Shown here: positions 1 through 11,427 of the stretch, one piece after another
Layout: the number at the start of each line of letters is the position of its first letter
How positions within the stretch are numbered: position 1 is the stretch's first letter
NCBI RefSeq assembly: GCF_023094165.1
Contig: NZ_JALMDK010000005.1
Span: 682,001 to 746,000 of the forward strand
DNA length: 64,000 nt
Direction: 5' to 3'
Source: Crossiella sp. S99.2
GTDB lineage: Bacteria > Actinomycetota > Actinomycetes > Mycobacteriales > Pseudonocardiaceae
Program-made: the position numbers and the translations under genes
Notes under the pieces: generated by a model
The model's input: only the letters and a program-made list of their open reading frames with translations
Told to the model about the DNA's origin: nothing
The model's database searches: none

Positions 1-122
1 AACCGAGCGGCCACCGCTTTCGCCTGGTCAGCGACCCAGGCCGGTGGGGGGATAAGCCACGGGAATCACCTCCTCCGAAGTCGGCCGAATTCACCGCTGG
101 GGGCGGATCCGGTCGCCGCTGA
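1..122 (+). other. Possible 3' end of an upstream gene
   Basis: One forward frame is open from the window edge to a TGA at 120-122. Its end reads as a plausible hydrophilic C-terminus (PRESPPPKSAEFTAGGG region). It could be the tail of an upstream gene or a small peptide preceding the radical SAM gene. No start is visible, and other frames are also open in this GC-rich DNA, so this is weak. Confidence 0.25.
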
Positions 123-289
123 CGCTAATCGGCGGCGGCCGAGGACCGAATCCGTAATCGGGTACGCAAAAGCAGTGGCGGATTACCGAGTCCATTCGGC
201 GGATACCCAGCCGTTGGGTAGTCGGTCGCGCTGTTTGCGTAGCCGATTGCGGACGCGACAATTCCGGCGAGTTCGTACCGTTGCTGCCC

Positions 290-1324
290 ATGGACGACAC
301 CGACCGCCCGAATGTCCTGATCTGGGACATGACCTTCGCCTGCCCGCTGCGCTGCTACCACTGCTACACCGAGTCCGGCCGCCGCCCGGCCCGCAGCCTG
401 GCCGCCCCGGAGCTGATGAAGGTCGCCGACGCGCTGATCTCCCTGGGCGCCGAGCTGATCACCCTGTGCGGCGGCGAACCCCTGACCCTGCGCCCGATCG
501 TGGAAGTCGCCCGCCGGCTGCGCGCGGGTGGCCTGCGGGTGTACGTCTACACCAGCGGCTGGAACACCAAACCCGCCCTGCTGGACCAGCTCGCCGGGGC
601 GGTGGACAAGATCGTGGTCAGCGTGGACGGCCCCGACGCCGCCACCCACGACCGCATCCGCGGCCGCGCCGGGTCCTTCGAGCACTGCATGCGCACCCTC
701 GGCCTGCTCAACGACCGGGTCGAACAGGACCTCGCCGCCGGCCGGACCCCGCTGCGCTTCGGCATCGACTACGTCGTCGTCCGCAGCAACTACGACCAGC
801 TCGACCGCATGTGCGCCGAGGTGGTCCCCCGCTTCTCCAGCCTGGAAACCCTGTCCTTCGGCGCGGTCGTGCCCACCGGCCTGGCCAGCCGCCCCAGCTT
901 CGTCGAGCAGGAGCTGGTCAGCGACGAACAGGCGGCCGAGCTGATCCTCCCGGCCACCCGGGAACGCCTGCGCGCCGCCGCCCCCGCCTGGGTGGAGGTC
1001 GACACCACCGACAACTTCGAGGTCCAGATGAACCCGAAGTACCTGGCCGACAACCCCGATTTCCGCCCGATGGAGATCGAACCCGACGGCGCCGTCCGCG
1101 GCATGCCCATCTACGAAGGCACTGTAGGCAGCCTGCTCACCGAGGACCCGGTGGAGCTGTGGCGCCGCTCCCGAGCCCGCTGGACCGACCCGTTCGTGCT
1201 GGACTGCCTGTCCCGCATCCACACCCGCCGCGACTGGGCCGAGGCGATCCGCCAGATCGACCGCCACTTCGGCACCCCGGAGGTCCGGGCTCGCATCGAC
1301 GCCCGCCCAGCCCTGGTCCTCTGA
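290..1324 (+). CDS. Radical SAM protein
   Basis: A 344-residue radical SAM enzyme. The CxxxCxxC cluster motif is at C18, C22 and C25 (FACPLRCYHC), and the SAM-binding GGE follows at residues 61-63 (LCGGEP). These place it in the PqqE/MoaA-like branch that often modifies peptides. The C-terminal third has only one cysteine, so no seven-cysteine SPASM domain is visible and only one 4Fe-4S cluster is expected. ATG 290 is preferred over the in-frame TTG at 281; neither has a clear Shine-Dalgarno. The substrate is unknown: no obvious RiPP precursor is seen, although the short frame ending at 122 lies just upstream. Confidence 0.85.
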   Translation: MDDTDRPNVLIWDMTFACPLRCYHCYTESGRRPARSLAAPELMKVADALISLGAELITLCGGEPLTLRPIVEVARRLRAGGLRVYVYTSGWNTKPALLDQLAGAVDKIVVSVDGPDAATHDRIRGRAGSFEHCMRTLGLLNDRVEQDLAAGRTPLRFGIDYVVVRSNYDQLDRMCAEVVPRFSSLETLSFGAVVPTGLASRPSFVEQELVSDEQAAELILPATRERLRAAAPAWVEVDTTDNFEVQMNPKYLADNPDFRPMEIEPDGAVRGMPIYEGTVGSLLTEDPVELWRRSRARWTDPFVLDCLSRIHTRRDWAEAIRQIDRHFGTPEVRARIDARPALVL

Positions 1325-1434
1325 CCCAGCCCGTGTCGCGTGCGCCAGTCCTGTTCCTCGGACCTGGCCGTGGCTTGCGCCAGCCCTGGCCCGCTGGCCC
1401 AGCCCTCGCCCTCCAGCGCGGCGACCGGGGGTGC

Positions 1435-2130
1435 TCAGGGATGCGGCAGTTCCGCCGCCACCTGCGCCACGGCGTCCAGCGCCTCGCTGCTCAGACTGCC
1501 AGCCGCGGCCTCCGTCTCGGCGATGACCACCGCGTTGCCGGACAACTTCGCGTCGTAGTGGTGTGCGCTGAACCGGATGTCCCGCAACTCCAGCAGTTCG
1601 GCGCCCAACGGCCGGACATCCCCGTTGCCGTGGATCTCATGCAGTCGCTTGAAGTCCCCGGCCCGCCCCCGGCTGTGGAACCGCACCCACACCACCGAGA
1701 TCACCACTACGTTCCCCTCGCCGTCCCCGACGCTGAACAACGCCCGGTCGAGCGACTTGCACGGGGTGTGCGCGAGGAACCCGCGAATCTCCCCGAAGGA
1801 ATGGCTCACACACTCCGCCGCCGTCCGCACCTCCCGCCGCAATCGCCGCAGCCCCAGCCGCTGCCAGGCCTCATCGGCCTTGCCCCGGCGAGCCGACTGC
1901 TTGCCGTCGTTCTTCCGCGCGCTGATGTTCCGCGAGGCCGCCGAGTTCGCCGCACCCCCACTCGACCCGCTGCCTGCCCCGCCGCCCAGCCCGAGCCCGC
2001 CACCCACACCAGCCCCGGCGGCGCCGATTACGGCCACCGCCGCCACCGCGACCACGGCGGCCCCGCCGCCACGTGCTGCCGGATCCGAACCGCCGCCCGC
2101 CCCACCAATACGCCGTTTTTCCCGCGCCAT
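1435..2130 (-). CDS. Hypothetical single-span membrane protein
   Basis: A 231-residue protein starting at an ATG five bases after a clear GAGGAG ribosome site. A basic N-terminus (MAREKRR) is followed by a Gly/Ala-rich hydrophobic stretch at about residues 22-50, likely one membrane segment. A low-complexity Gly/Ser linker and a soluble domain of about 150 residues follow, containing VVVISVVWVRF and IRFSAHHYDAKL. The same frame stays open far upstream, but the ribosome site and composition support this start. I do not recognise the family. It converges on the radical SAM gene with about 110 bases between them, and no functional link is implied. Confidence 0.65.
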   Translation of the reverse strand: MAREKRRIGGAGGGSDPAARGGGAAVVAVAAVAVIGAAGAGVGGGLGLGGGAGSGSSGGAANSAASRNISARKNDGKQSARRGKADEAWQRLGLRRLRREVRTAAECVSHSFGEIRGFLAHTPCKSLDRALFSVGDGEGNVVVISVVWVRFHSRGRAGDFKRLHEIHGNGDVRPLGAELLELRDIRFSAHHYDAKLSGNAVVIAETEAAAGSLSSEALDAVAQVAAELPHP

Positions 2131-2589
2131 GCCGCTCCTCCCCGAGCTGACCAGACCTTGCCGAGGTAACCCGGCTGCGGAGCGCGACTGACGCGAACCG
2201 GGCGCAGGTCGCCCGAACGGCCCAGGAAGCCCACCGGATCCAGTGGCGGGACAGCACCAGTGCCGACTAGCGGTCACCGCCGGCCCGAGGATGGTGACCG
2301 CCGGTGCCGCTGGCGTGACGGTCAGTCCCCAGTCGTGCCGCGCCGGTCCGGCGTTCTCACTCTGTGGGACGACTTTCGGGTTGTCGCCAACCCAATCCCG
2401 CCCTTCCTGTTTCGCCGCCCAGCCCGGACCCGCCCTCCGCCGCCGGAACGGTCGTCGCGGGGTGCGTGGCGGTGACCGATCGACCGGGTGAAGCTGGGTC
2501 GGACACTGGCCGCGGTGACTCGGCTTCCGGTTGTTGTCACCCCGCTGAAGTGCGACGATGCAGCTCCGTCGCACGCCAAGGAGGCCGTC
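2131..2589. other. Intergenic region without a convincing gene
   Basis: This 459-base stretch separates the divergent hypothetical membrane protein and VOC genes. Several open frames cross it but none has a ribosome site or protein-like composition. A GGTTACCT-like sequence lies near 2165 on the minus strand, upstream of the membrane protein gene; it resembles the element motif described later and may be chance or a general promoter feature. Confidence 0.5.
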
Positions 2590-3009
2590 GTGGGCACTCG
2601 GCTCAACCCCTACATCAACTTTGGTGACCAGGCCCGCGCGGCCATGGAGTTCTACCGGGAGGTCCTCGGGGGCACGCTGACCTTCTCCACCTTCGGTGAG
2701 TACGGCATGGACGCAAGCCCGGAGGCGGACAAGATCATGCACAGCCAGTTGGAGAGCCCGGGTGGGCTGATCCTGATGGGGGCGGACACCCCGGCGGGGA
2801 TGCCGCCGCACCAGGTCGGCAACAACATCTCGGTGTGCCTCAGTGGGGAGGACGTCGAGGAGCTGAGCGGCTACTTCGCTAAACTGGCGGTGGGCGGCAC
2901 TGTCGGCGTCCCATTGGAGAAACAGGTCTGGGGCGACCACTTCGGCATGCTGACCGACCGGTTCGGCATCAACTGGATGGTCAACATCGCCGGAACCTCA
3001 AGTCGCTGA
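2590..3009 (+). CDS. VOC superfamily (PhnB-like) protein
   Basis: A 139-residue protein of the vicinal oxygen chelate superfamily, PhnB-like subgroup. It opens with the typical INFGDQARAAMEFYREVLGG segment, has the middle strand NISVCLSGEDVEELSGYF, and ends with the WGDHFGMLTDRFGINWMVN signature. The GTG start at 2590 lies five bases after AAGGAGG; the longer upstream frame has no ribosome site. PhnB-like proteins are cytoplasmic and mostly of unknown substrate, so no reaction is assigned. The gene stands alone upstream of the metH riboswitch. Confidence 0.85.
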   Translation: MGTRLNPYINFGDQARAAMEFYREVLGGTLTFSTFGEYGMDASPEADKIMHSQLESPGGLILMGADTPAGMPPHQVGNNISVCLSGEDVEELSGYFAKLAVGGTVGVPLEKQVWGDHFGMLTDRFGINWMVNIAGTSSR

Positions 3010-3054
3010 ATCGAAGACCACGGCGCCGGGAGATGTTCGGTACCCTCCGTACCA

Positions 3055-3141
3055 AGGTCGAGAGGCGCTGCAACGGGTTCCGGCCCGCCACGCTCGACCG
3101 GGTGTGACGAACAAGGGCGCCTCCCAGACTCAGTCGGGAGG
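3055..3141 (+). promoter_or_regulatory. S-adenosylhomocysteine (SAH) riboswitch with expression platform
   Basis: The conserved SAH-aptamer core GAGGCGCTGCAACGG is at 3062-3076, followed by CCACGCTCGAC (3088-3098) and AACAAGGGCGCCTC (3110-3123). GTCGAG (3058-3063) pairs with CTCGAC (3093-3098), and GAGGCGC (3062-3068) can pair with GCGCCTC (3117-3123), as in the known pseudoknotted class. The second partner overlaps CTCCC (3121-3125), which otherwise pairs with GGGAG (3136-3140) and hides the metH ribosome site. Ligand binding should therefore free the site and switch translation on. Class and gene context (metH) match known SAH switches; the platform logic is inferred. Confidence 0.88.
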
Positions 3142-3149
3142 TGCATTCG

Positions 3150-6782
<3,633 letters not shown>

Positions 6783-6786
6783 TCCC

Positions 6787-6818
6787 GGTGGGGCCGAGCC
6801 ACCCGGCCCGGCCCCACC
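6787..6818. terminator. Bidirectional stem-loop between metH and rnhA
   Basis: GGTGGGGCCG (6787-6796) pairs with CGGCCCCACC (6809-6818), a 10-bp GC stem with a 12-nt loop, located exactly between two convergent genes. It has no T-tract, as is usual for actinomycete terminators. Confidence 0.7.
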
Positions 6819-6819
6819 C

Positions 6820-7512
6820 TCAGTGCGAGAACAGGTCGGCAGCAACGGACACCTCCCCCCGATGCGACTTGCACCGGCGGCCGGCGGTCGCGATCCTGCA
6901 CCGCCTGCCGTTGGCGCGCACCGCGCCGCACTGCAACGCCGGATCGTGCGCAGGGCACAACCCGGTGACACCGGGCACGAGCGGACACGGCCGCCCGTCC
7001 CGGGTGAGCGCCTGACATCGTTGCCCCGCAACGGTTACGCGTTGTGGTGGCCGGGTCGGTGGCGCGCCCATCACCTCCCGCACCCCGCGACTGGCCAGCC
7101 GATCGGCCCGCTCGTTGCCCGGATGCCCCGAGTGCCCCTTGACCCAGTGCCACCTGGCCTGGTGCGGCGTGAGCGCGAGGTCCAGCTGCTGCCACAGATC
7201 GGCGTTCTTCACCGGCCGCCTGCCCCTGGTCAGCCAGCCATTGGCCTTCCACCTGGGCAGGCAGGACAGGACGCCGTCGCGCACGTAGGTGCTGTCGGTG
7301 TAGATGCGGAGCACGGCGGGACGGGTCAGCACCCGCAGCGCCTGGATGGGCGCCATCAGCTCCATCCGGTTGTTCGTGGTCGGCCCGGGATCGCCGCCGT
7401 GCAGATCCCGTTCCCGTGCCCCACAACGCAGTACCGCACCCCAGCCACCAGGGCCGGGATTCCCACTGCACGCGCCGTCGGTGTAGATCTCGATGACCTG
7501 TTCGGAGTTCAT
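6820..7512 (-). CDS. rnhA: Ribonuclease HI with C-terminal cysteine-rich tail
   Basis: A 230-residue protein. Residues 1-145 are RNase HI: IYTDGACSGNPGPGGWG (first catalytic Asp), NNRMELMAPIQAL (catalytic Glu), YTDSTYVRDG (second Asp) and VKGHSGHPGNERAD (His and final Asp). It cleaves RNA in RNA:DNA hybrids. Standard RNase HI ends near residue 155. Here an extra tail of about 75 residues carries two copies of a Cys-x8-Cys-x9-Cys-x2-His-like pattern (from CQALTRDGRPC and from CGAVRANGRRC), each ending in CxxH, suggesting two small zinc-binding units that may bind nucleic acid. Start ATG 7512 has only a weak ribosome site. Confidence 0.88.
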   Translation of the reverse strand: MNSEQVIEIYTDGACSGNPGPGGWGAVLRCGARERDLHGGDPGPTTNNRMELMAPIQALRVLTRPAVLRIYTDSTYVRDGVLSCLPRWKANGWLTRGRRPVKNADLWQQLDLALTPHQARWHWVKGHSGHPGNERADRLASRGVREVMGAPPTRPPQRVTVAGQRCQALTRDGRPCPLVPGVTGLCPAHDPALQCGAVRANGRRCRIATAGRRCKSHRGEVSVAADLFSH

Positions 7513-7604
7513 GGGGCGAAGCTATGACCACGTCGCCGACGCGTTCGCAGAGCGAAACTTTGTTCGTTAGCGAGGTGGTTGGCGGCAGCGGAGGGGCCCA
7601 GGTA

Positions 7605-8894
7605 TCAGTCGACCTGGCCGGTCACGTCAGCGGTGACGGCCAGAACGCGCTGGACCAAGTGGTCCGGCAGGTTCGTGTGTTCGCCGAGCCAGCGAACCCA
7701 TTCCGGCAGCAGCGCCCGCACCGAGTGGGAGAAGTCGGCGTCGGCCCAGTCGCCGATCAGGCGCAGCTGGAAGTTGATCCTGCGGGGCGAGACCCGGTAC
7801 GCGGTCTCGGGAAGCGTTCCTTCCAGCCACTCCTCGGCCAGTGCCTCGACGGTCTCCTCATCCGGCGCGACACCGTGCCGCCGGGAATGCCAGTCCCGGA
7901 ACTGGTCGGCCATCGGCCGCACGTCGATGCCGTGGTACAGCGAGACAAGCTCCGGCAAGGGTTTGCCGTTGTGGCGCAACGCATCGACAAGATCGATGAC
8001 CCGGCGGCCGGACCGGAACACGTTGTCCGTGACCTGACGTGCGGGTGCCTCCATACCGGAGATGTCGGCCAGCTCCAGGTGAAACAGCGGCAGCAGTTCA
8101 TCCGGTGAGGCCACAGGGTGGGGCCGGCCGTCCGCCGCGGTGTCGCCGACGGCGGCCCGCCAAGCCTCGGCGGCCTGGTGCATGTCGTCGTGCACGCCGG
8201 GTTCGACCAGGTCGACGAAACCACTGACGTCCACATCGAAAAGGAACACCGAGGTGTCCGCTTCCCGCGGATAGGAGAATTCGGCGATCAGGGCAAGTCG
8301 AGTGCCGTAGGCGTCCACCATCCGCCACACCTGGCCGGTCGCCTTGATCTTCGCGAGCTGCCGGAGCCATTTCGGTTGAGTCCGCGAGGTCGAACCGCCG
8401 ATCCGGCTTCGCCGGGCGCGGTTGAGCGCGGCCTGCGTCGCCGCCGCGAGTGAGGGTGACCCGATCGAGGTCAGACCGTACGACAACCGCCACAGCGCGT
8501 CCGCGTCCGTGCTGGTCCGGGCCAGCCGCGCCGCGGCTTCTTCGGCCACCAGGCAGAACCAGCGGGGCAGCTGGTTCCCGGCGTCCCCGGTCTCGCTGGC
8601 GTGTCGCAGCGCCGAGCCCAGAAGTTCAGCGGTCAGCTGTTCCAGCTCACGTGGCCGGTTCGCCGCGACGAGACCGGGTGCCCCCGCGAGCACCATGGCG
8701 GCGGCGGGACCGAACCAGCTGGGCTCCGGAGGCAGCTCAACGGCCTGGTCCTCGTAGTGGAAGGGGTCCGGGTCGAACTCGTCATACAGGTCAACGGGAA
8801 AATCCGGGTCAGCGAGGAAGTCCGGCTCGGCGATATCGTGATCCTGAGCGCGCTTCTTGCCCTTCTTCTTCCGTCCACGAGAAACCGGCGACAT
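7605..8894 (-). CDS. Hypothetical cytoplasmic protein
   Basis: A 429-residue soluble protein. It starts with a lysine-rich segment (GRKKKGKKR) and an acidic linker (residues 20-55), followed by a largely alpha-helical body. There are no membrane segments, nucleotide-binding loops or recognised catalytic motifs. Actinomycete genomes contain similar uncharacterised proteins, but I cannot name a family. It is transcribed alone toward rnhA, with a 92-base gap. Confidence 0.65.
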   Translation of the reverse strand: MSPVSRGRKKKGKKRAQDHDIAEPDFLADPDFPVDLYDEFDPDPFHYEDQAVELPPEPSWFGPAAAMVLAGAPGLVAANRPRELEQLTAELLGSALRHASETGDAGNQLPRWFCLVAEEAAARLARTSTDADALWRLSYGLTSIGSPSLAAATQAALNRARRSRIGGSTSRTQPKWLRQLAKIKATGQVWRMVDAYGTRLALIAEFSYPREADTSVFLFDVDVSGFVDLVEPGVHDDMHQAAEAWRAAVGDTAADGRPHPVASPDELLPLFHLELADISGMEAPARQVTDNVFRSGRRVIDLVDALRHNGKPLPELVSLYHGIDVRPMADQFRDWHSRRHGVAPDEETVEALAEEWLEGTLPETAYRVSPRRINFQLRLIGDWADADFSHSVRALLPEWVRWLGEHTNLPDHLVQRVLAVTADVTGQVD

Positions 8895-9154
8895 GCCACG
8901 GGAGAGTAGTGGGTGTACACCGCGCCGCTCTGGCCGTAGTCAGTGGTGTCCGAGTTCCCACGGCGCGGTGATGGCGCTTCGGTCGTCATCGGCGAGTAGC
9001 CTGCGGCGAGGCGCACAGGTGGCGCTGCCCCGAGGCGGAGCCAGCCAGTACCCGCGGCCGCAGGCATCACCAGCCGAGTTCGTGCCACTCCGGCAGGCCC
9101 GGCCCCTTCGTCCCAGACGTGCGCCCGAGGTCTTTGCCGCAGCTGTCTGCCTTG

Positions 9155-10405
9155 TTACGGAGCGAGGCGCCAGAGAGCCTCCAGCGGCAGGGCTTTGATC
9201 TTCTCGCCGAACGGCAGGGTTTGTTGCCCGGTGTAGAGCACGTAGCCGGCGATGAACCGATCGCCCAGTCGGCTCGCGAGATTGCGCAAACCCGTCAGGT
9301 CTTCGGTGCGTACCGTCGCGCCTGCCTTCACCTCGATACCGATGACCCGCCCGTCCGGTGTCTCGATGACCGCGTCGACTTCGACTTTGTCCTTGGTTCG
9401 GTAGTGGTAAAGCCGGCCACGTTGGTCAGACCAGGTGAGTTGACGGGCGAGTTCCATCGTCACGAAGTTCTCCATCATCCCGCCGGCGGCGCCGTTCGGC
9501 TCACCGAGCTGGACGGCGTCCTGGCCAAGGAGGTGGCACGCGATTCCGGTGTCGACGAAGGCCAGTTTCGGCGTGCCCACGGCTCGATGCGCCTGGCCGG
9601 TCGACCAAGCCGGGATTCTCTTGATGAGAAAAACCGATGACAGCAGTTCCAGATAGCGGATCAGGGTTGTTCTCGGGATTCCGGACTGGTTGGCGAGAGT
9701 GGCCGGAACGAGCAGACAACCGGTTCGGCCGGCGAGTAGGGCAAGCAGCTTGAGCAGGTCACCGTGGCGCTCGATGCTGGCCAACTCCAGCACATCGCGC
9801 TCGATCAAGGTTGACAGATAGGAATCGAAGAACGCGGTGCGCCGCCGGGAAGTTCGGCGGACGGCTTCGGGATAACCGCCGCTGGCGACGCGGTCCAGGT
9901 AGTCACGGCGACGCAGTTCCGAGGAGTGGTCGAGGTTCGGCCCGTGCTGGAAAGCGGCATCCACGAAGCGATCCGGCCCGTCCTGCATCTCTCCCTGGGA
10001 GAATGGCCACAGCTCGATCACCTCCATCCGGCCGGGCAACGCGTCCGGCAGCGTGCGGAGGGCCAGGATCCGCGATGAGCCGGTCAGCAGGTAACGGCCC
10101 GGTGTGGGATCCAGATCCACAGACACCTTGATCGGCCCGAGCAACTCCGGAGCGAGCTGGATCTCGTCGATGACCATGAGCGACTCGTGCTCGACGAATC
10201 CGGTCGGATCGTCCTTTGCCGCACGCGCGGTCGCCGGGTCGTCCAGGAGCCGGATGACCGCGTCGTGGGGTCCGGCGGTCAGCCTGGTCAAGGTGCTCTT
10301 ACCCACCTGACGGGCTCCGTTGACCAGAACGACCCTGGTGTCCGCGAGCGCCTCGGTGACCACTGCCTCGGCATGGCGGGGGAGTAGGCCTGATGGGATG
10401 TGCAC
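9155..10405 (-). CDS. AAA ATPase with DUF4143 domain
   Basis: A 416-residue protein. The N-terminal AAA_14-type ATPase has Walker A GARQVGKST, Walker B SLMVIDEIQ and a sensor segment RYLLTGSSR. The C-terminal DUF4143 half ends with the characteristic YRTKDKVEVDAVIETPDGRVIGIEVKAG stretch, whose E-VD...E-K spacing resembles a PD-(D/E)xK nuclease fold. Homologues are widespread, often mobile, and of uncertain role. GTG 10405 (VHIPSGLLPRH) fits the family's usual N-terminus better than TTG 10429. A set of 23-bp tandem repeats lies immediately upstream. Confidence 0.85.
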   Translation of the reverse strand: MHIPSGLLPRHAEAVVTEALADTRVVLVNGARQVGKSTLTRLTAGPHDAVIRLLDDPATARAAKDDPTGFVEHESLMVIDEIQLAPELLGPIKVSVDLDPTPGRYLLTGSSRILALRTLPDALPGRMEVIELWPFSQGEMQDGPDRFVDAAFQHGPNLDHSSELRRRDYLDRVASGGYPEAVRRTSRRRTAFFDSYLSTLIERDVLELASIERHGDLLKLLALLAGRTGCLLVPATLANQSGIPRTTLIRYLELLSSVFLIKRIPAWSTGQAHRAVGTPKLAFVDTGIACHLLGQDAVQLGEPNGAAGGMMENFVTMELARQLTWSDQRGRLYHYRTKDKVEVDAVIETPDGRVIGIEVKAGATVRTEDLTGLRNLASRLGDRFIAGYVLYTGQQTLPFGEKIKALPLEALWRLAP

Positions 10406-10435
10406 AGCTTGATCTTGCCGCAAAATCAAGATCGA

Positions 10436-10520
10436 TGGTCATCTGGACGGGAAGATCGTGGTCATCTGGACGGGTGGTTTGTGGTCGCTTGGACGGTAGA
10501 GTGATGGTCACTTGGACGGA
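10436..10520. repeat. Four 23-bp-period direct repeats, possible IS21-type end remnant
   Basis: A TGGTCATCTGGACGGG-like core begins at 10436, 10459, 10482 and 10505, exactly 23 bp apart. The first two cores are identical; the third and fourth read TGGTCGCTTGGACGG and TGGTCACTTGGACGG. Repeated GGTCA-containing units are typical of IS21-family ends, but no transposase is present nearby. Operators or iterons for the DUF4143 gene are alternatives. Confidence 0.7.
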
Positions 10521-10548
10521 CAAAGGTGACCTCGGTGGTCGGTGGATC

Positions 10549-10586
10549 GTGACGCTTCCGCCGGATCGGGCTGACGGAAGCGTCAC
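10549..10586 (-). terminator. Stem-loop downstream of the metallo-hydrolase gene
   Basis: GTGACGCTTCCG (10549-10560) and CGGAAGCGTCAC (10575-10586) form a perfect 12-bp stem with a 14-nt loop, 12 bases after the end of the minus-strand hydrolase gene. Confidence 0.75.
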
Positions 10587-10598
10587 CACGCAACCAGC

Positions 10599-11279
10599 TC
10601 ACCAGCCGCGTTCGCGCCACTCCGGCACGCTCGCCCGCTCCGCCCCCAGCGTCGAGTCATCCCCGTGCCCCGGATAAAACCAGGTCTCATCCGGCAGGTA
10701 ATCGAACAACCGCTCCGACACATCGCCGATCAGCGACTGGAAGTTCTCCGGCGTCAGCGTTTTCCCCACTCCGCCTGGAAACAGCGAATCCCCGGTGAAC
10801 AGGTGCGCCGTTCCTTCCGGGTCCCGGTACAGCAACGCGATCGAGCCCGGGGTGTGGCCGCGCAGGTGGATCACTTCGAGTTCGCTGTCGCCGATCTGGA
10901 CCGTGTCGCCGTGTTCCACCAGGAAGTCCGCGGGGACCGGGAGGGGTTCCGCGTCCAGGGGGTGGACCACTGTCTGGGCGCCGGTGGCGCCTGCGACGGC
11001 GCCCAGGGCCTGCCAGTGGTCGGGGTGCTGGTGGGTGGTGACGATGGTGCGGAGGCGGGGGCGGTCGGCGTCATGGCCCAGCAGGTCCATGAGGCGTTCC
11101 GAGTCGTTGGCGGCGTCGATCAGGAGGGCGTCGCCGGTGGCGCGGCACACCAGGAGGTAGGCGTTGTTGTTCCAGTCTCCGCCTACGGACAGTTTGGTGA
11201 TCGTCAGGTGGGCCAGGGTGCGGCGGGCGGCTGGGCCGCCCGGCTCGACGTGGCCGGTGTAGTTCTCGATGACCTCCAC
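10599..11279 (-). CDS. Metallo-beta-lactamase-fold hydrolase
   Basis: A 226-residue MBL-fold hydrolase of the glyoxalase II-like group. Metal motifs are THQHPDHW (HxHxDH), RGHTPGSIAL (third His), LFTGDSLFPGG (bridging Asp) and YPGHGD (last His), a complete binuclear site. The substrate is not clear from sequence; thioester or lactone hydrolysis is typical of the group. The start is a GTG at 11279, divergent from the membrane acyltransferase gene, with a terminator just downstream. Confidence 0.85.
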   Translation of the reverse strand: MEVIENYTGHVEPGGPAARRTLAHLTITKLSVGGDWNNNAYLLVCRATGDALLIDAANDSERLMDLLGHDADRPRLRTIVTTHQHPDHWQALGAVAGATGAQTVVHPLDAEPLPVPADFLVEHGDTVQIGDSELEVIHLRGHTPGSIALLYRDPEGTAHLFTGDSLFPGGVGKTLTPENFQSLIGDVSERLFDYLPDETWFYPGHGDDSTLGAERASVPEWRERGW

Positions 11280-11427
11280 GGGAGCAACCGTAGTACCCGT
11301 TGCGGAAAGCTATCGAGCGGTGCCGTTTTTTGTGGGCATTCGGGGGTTGGCTGCCTCTTCAGGTCACGCTCAGCAACGGGGCTTAGGGTTGGGCTGCAAA
11401 CGATCACCAGACCTCCCAGACCCCTCT

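Noticed and set aside
2160..2172. GGTTACCT sequence as a member of the element motif set
   Set aside because: Only a partial match, and located at a chromosomal gene far from the island and element; kept as a caution that the core may occur by chance.
10436..10520. Short CRISPR-like array
   Set aside because: The period is 23 bp with only 7-bp variable parts, too short for spacers.
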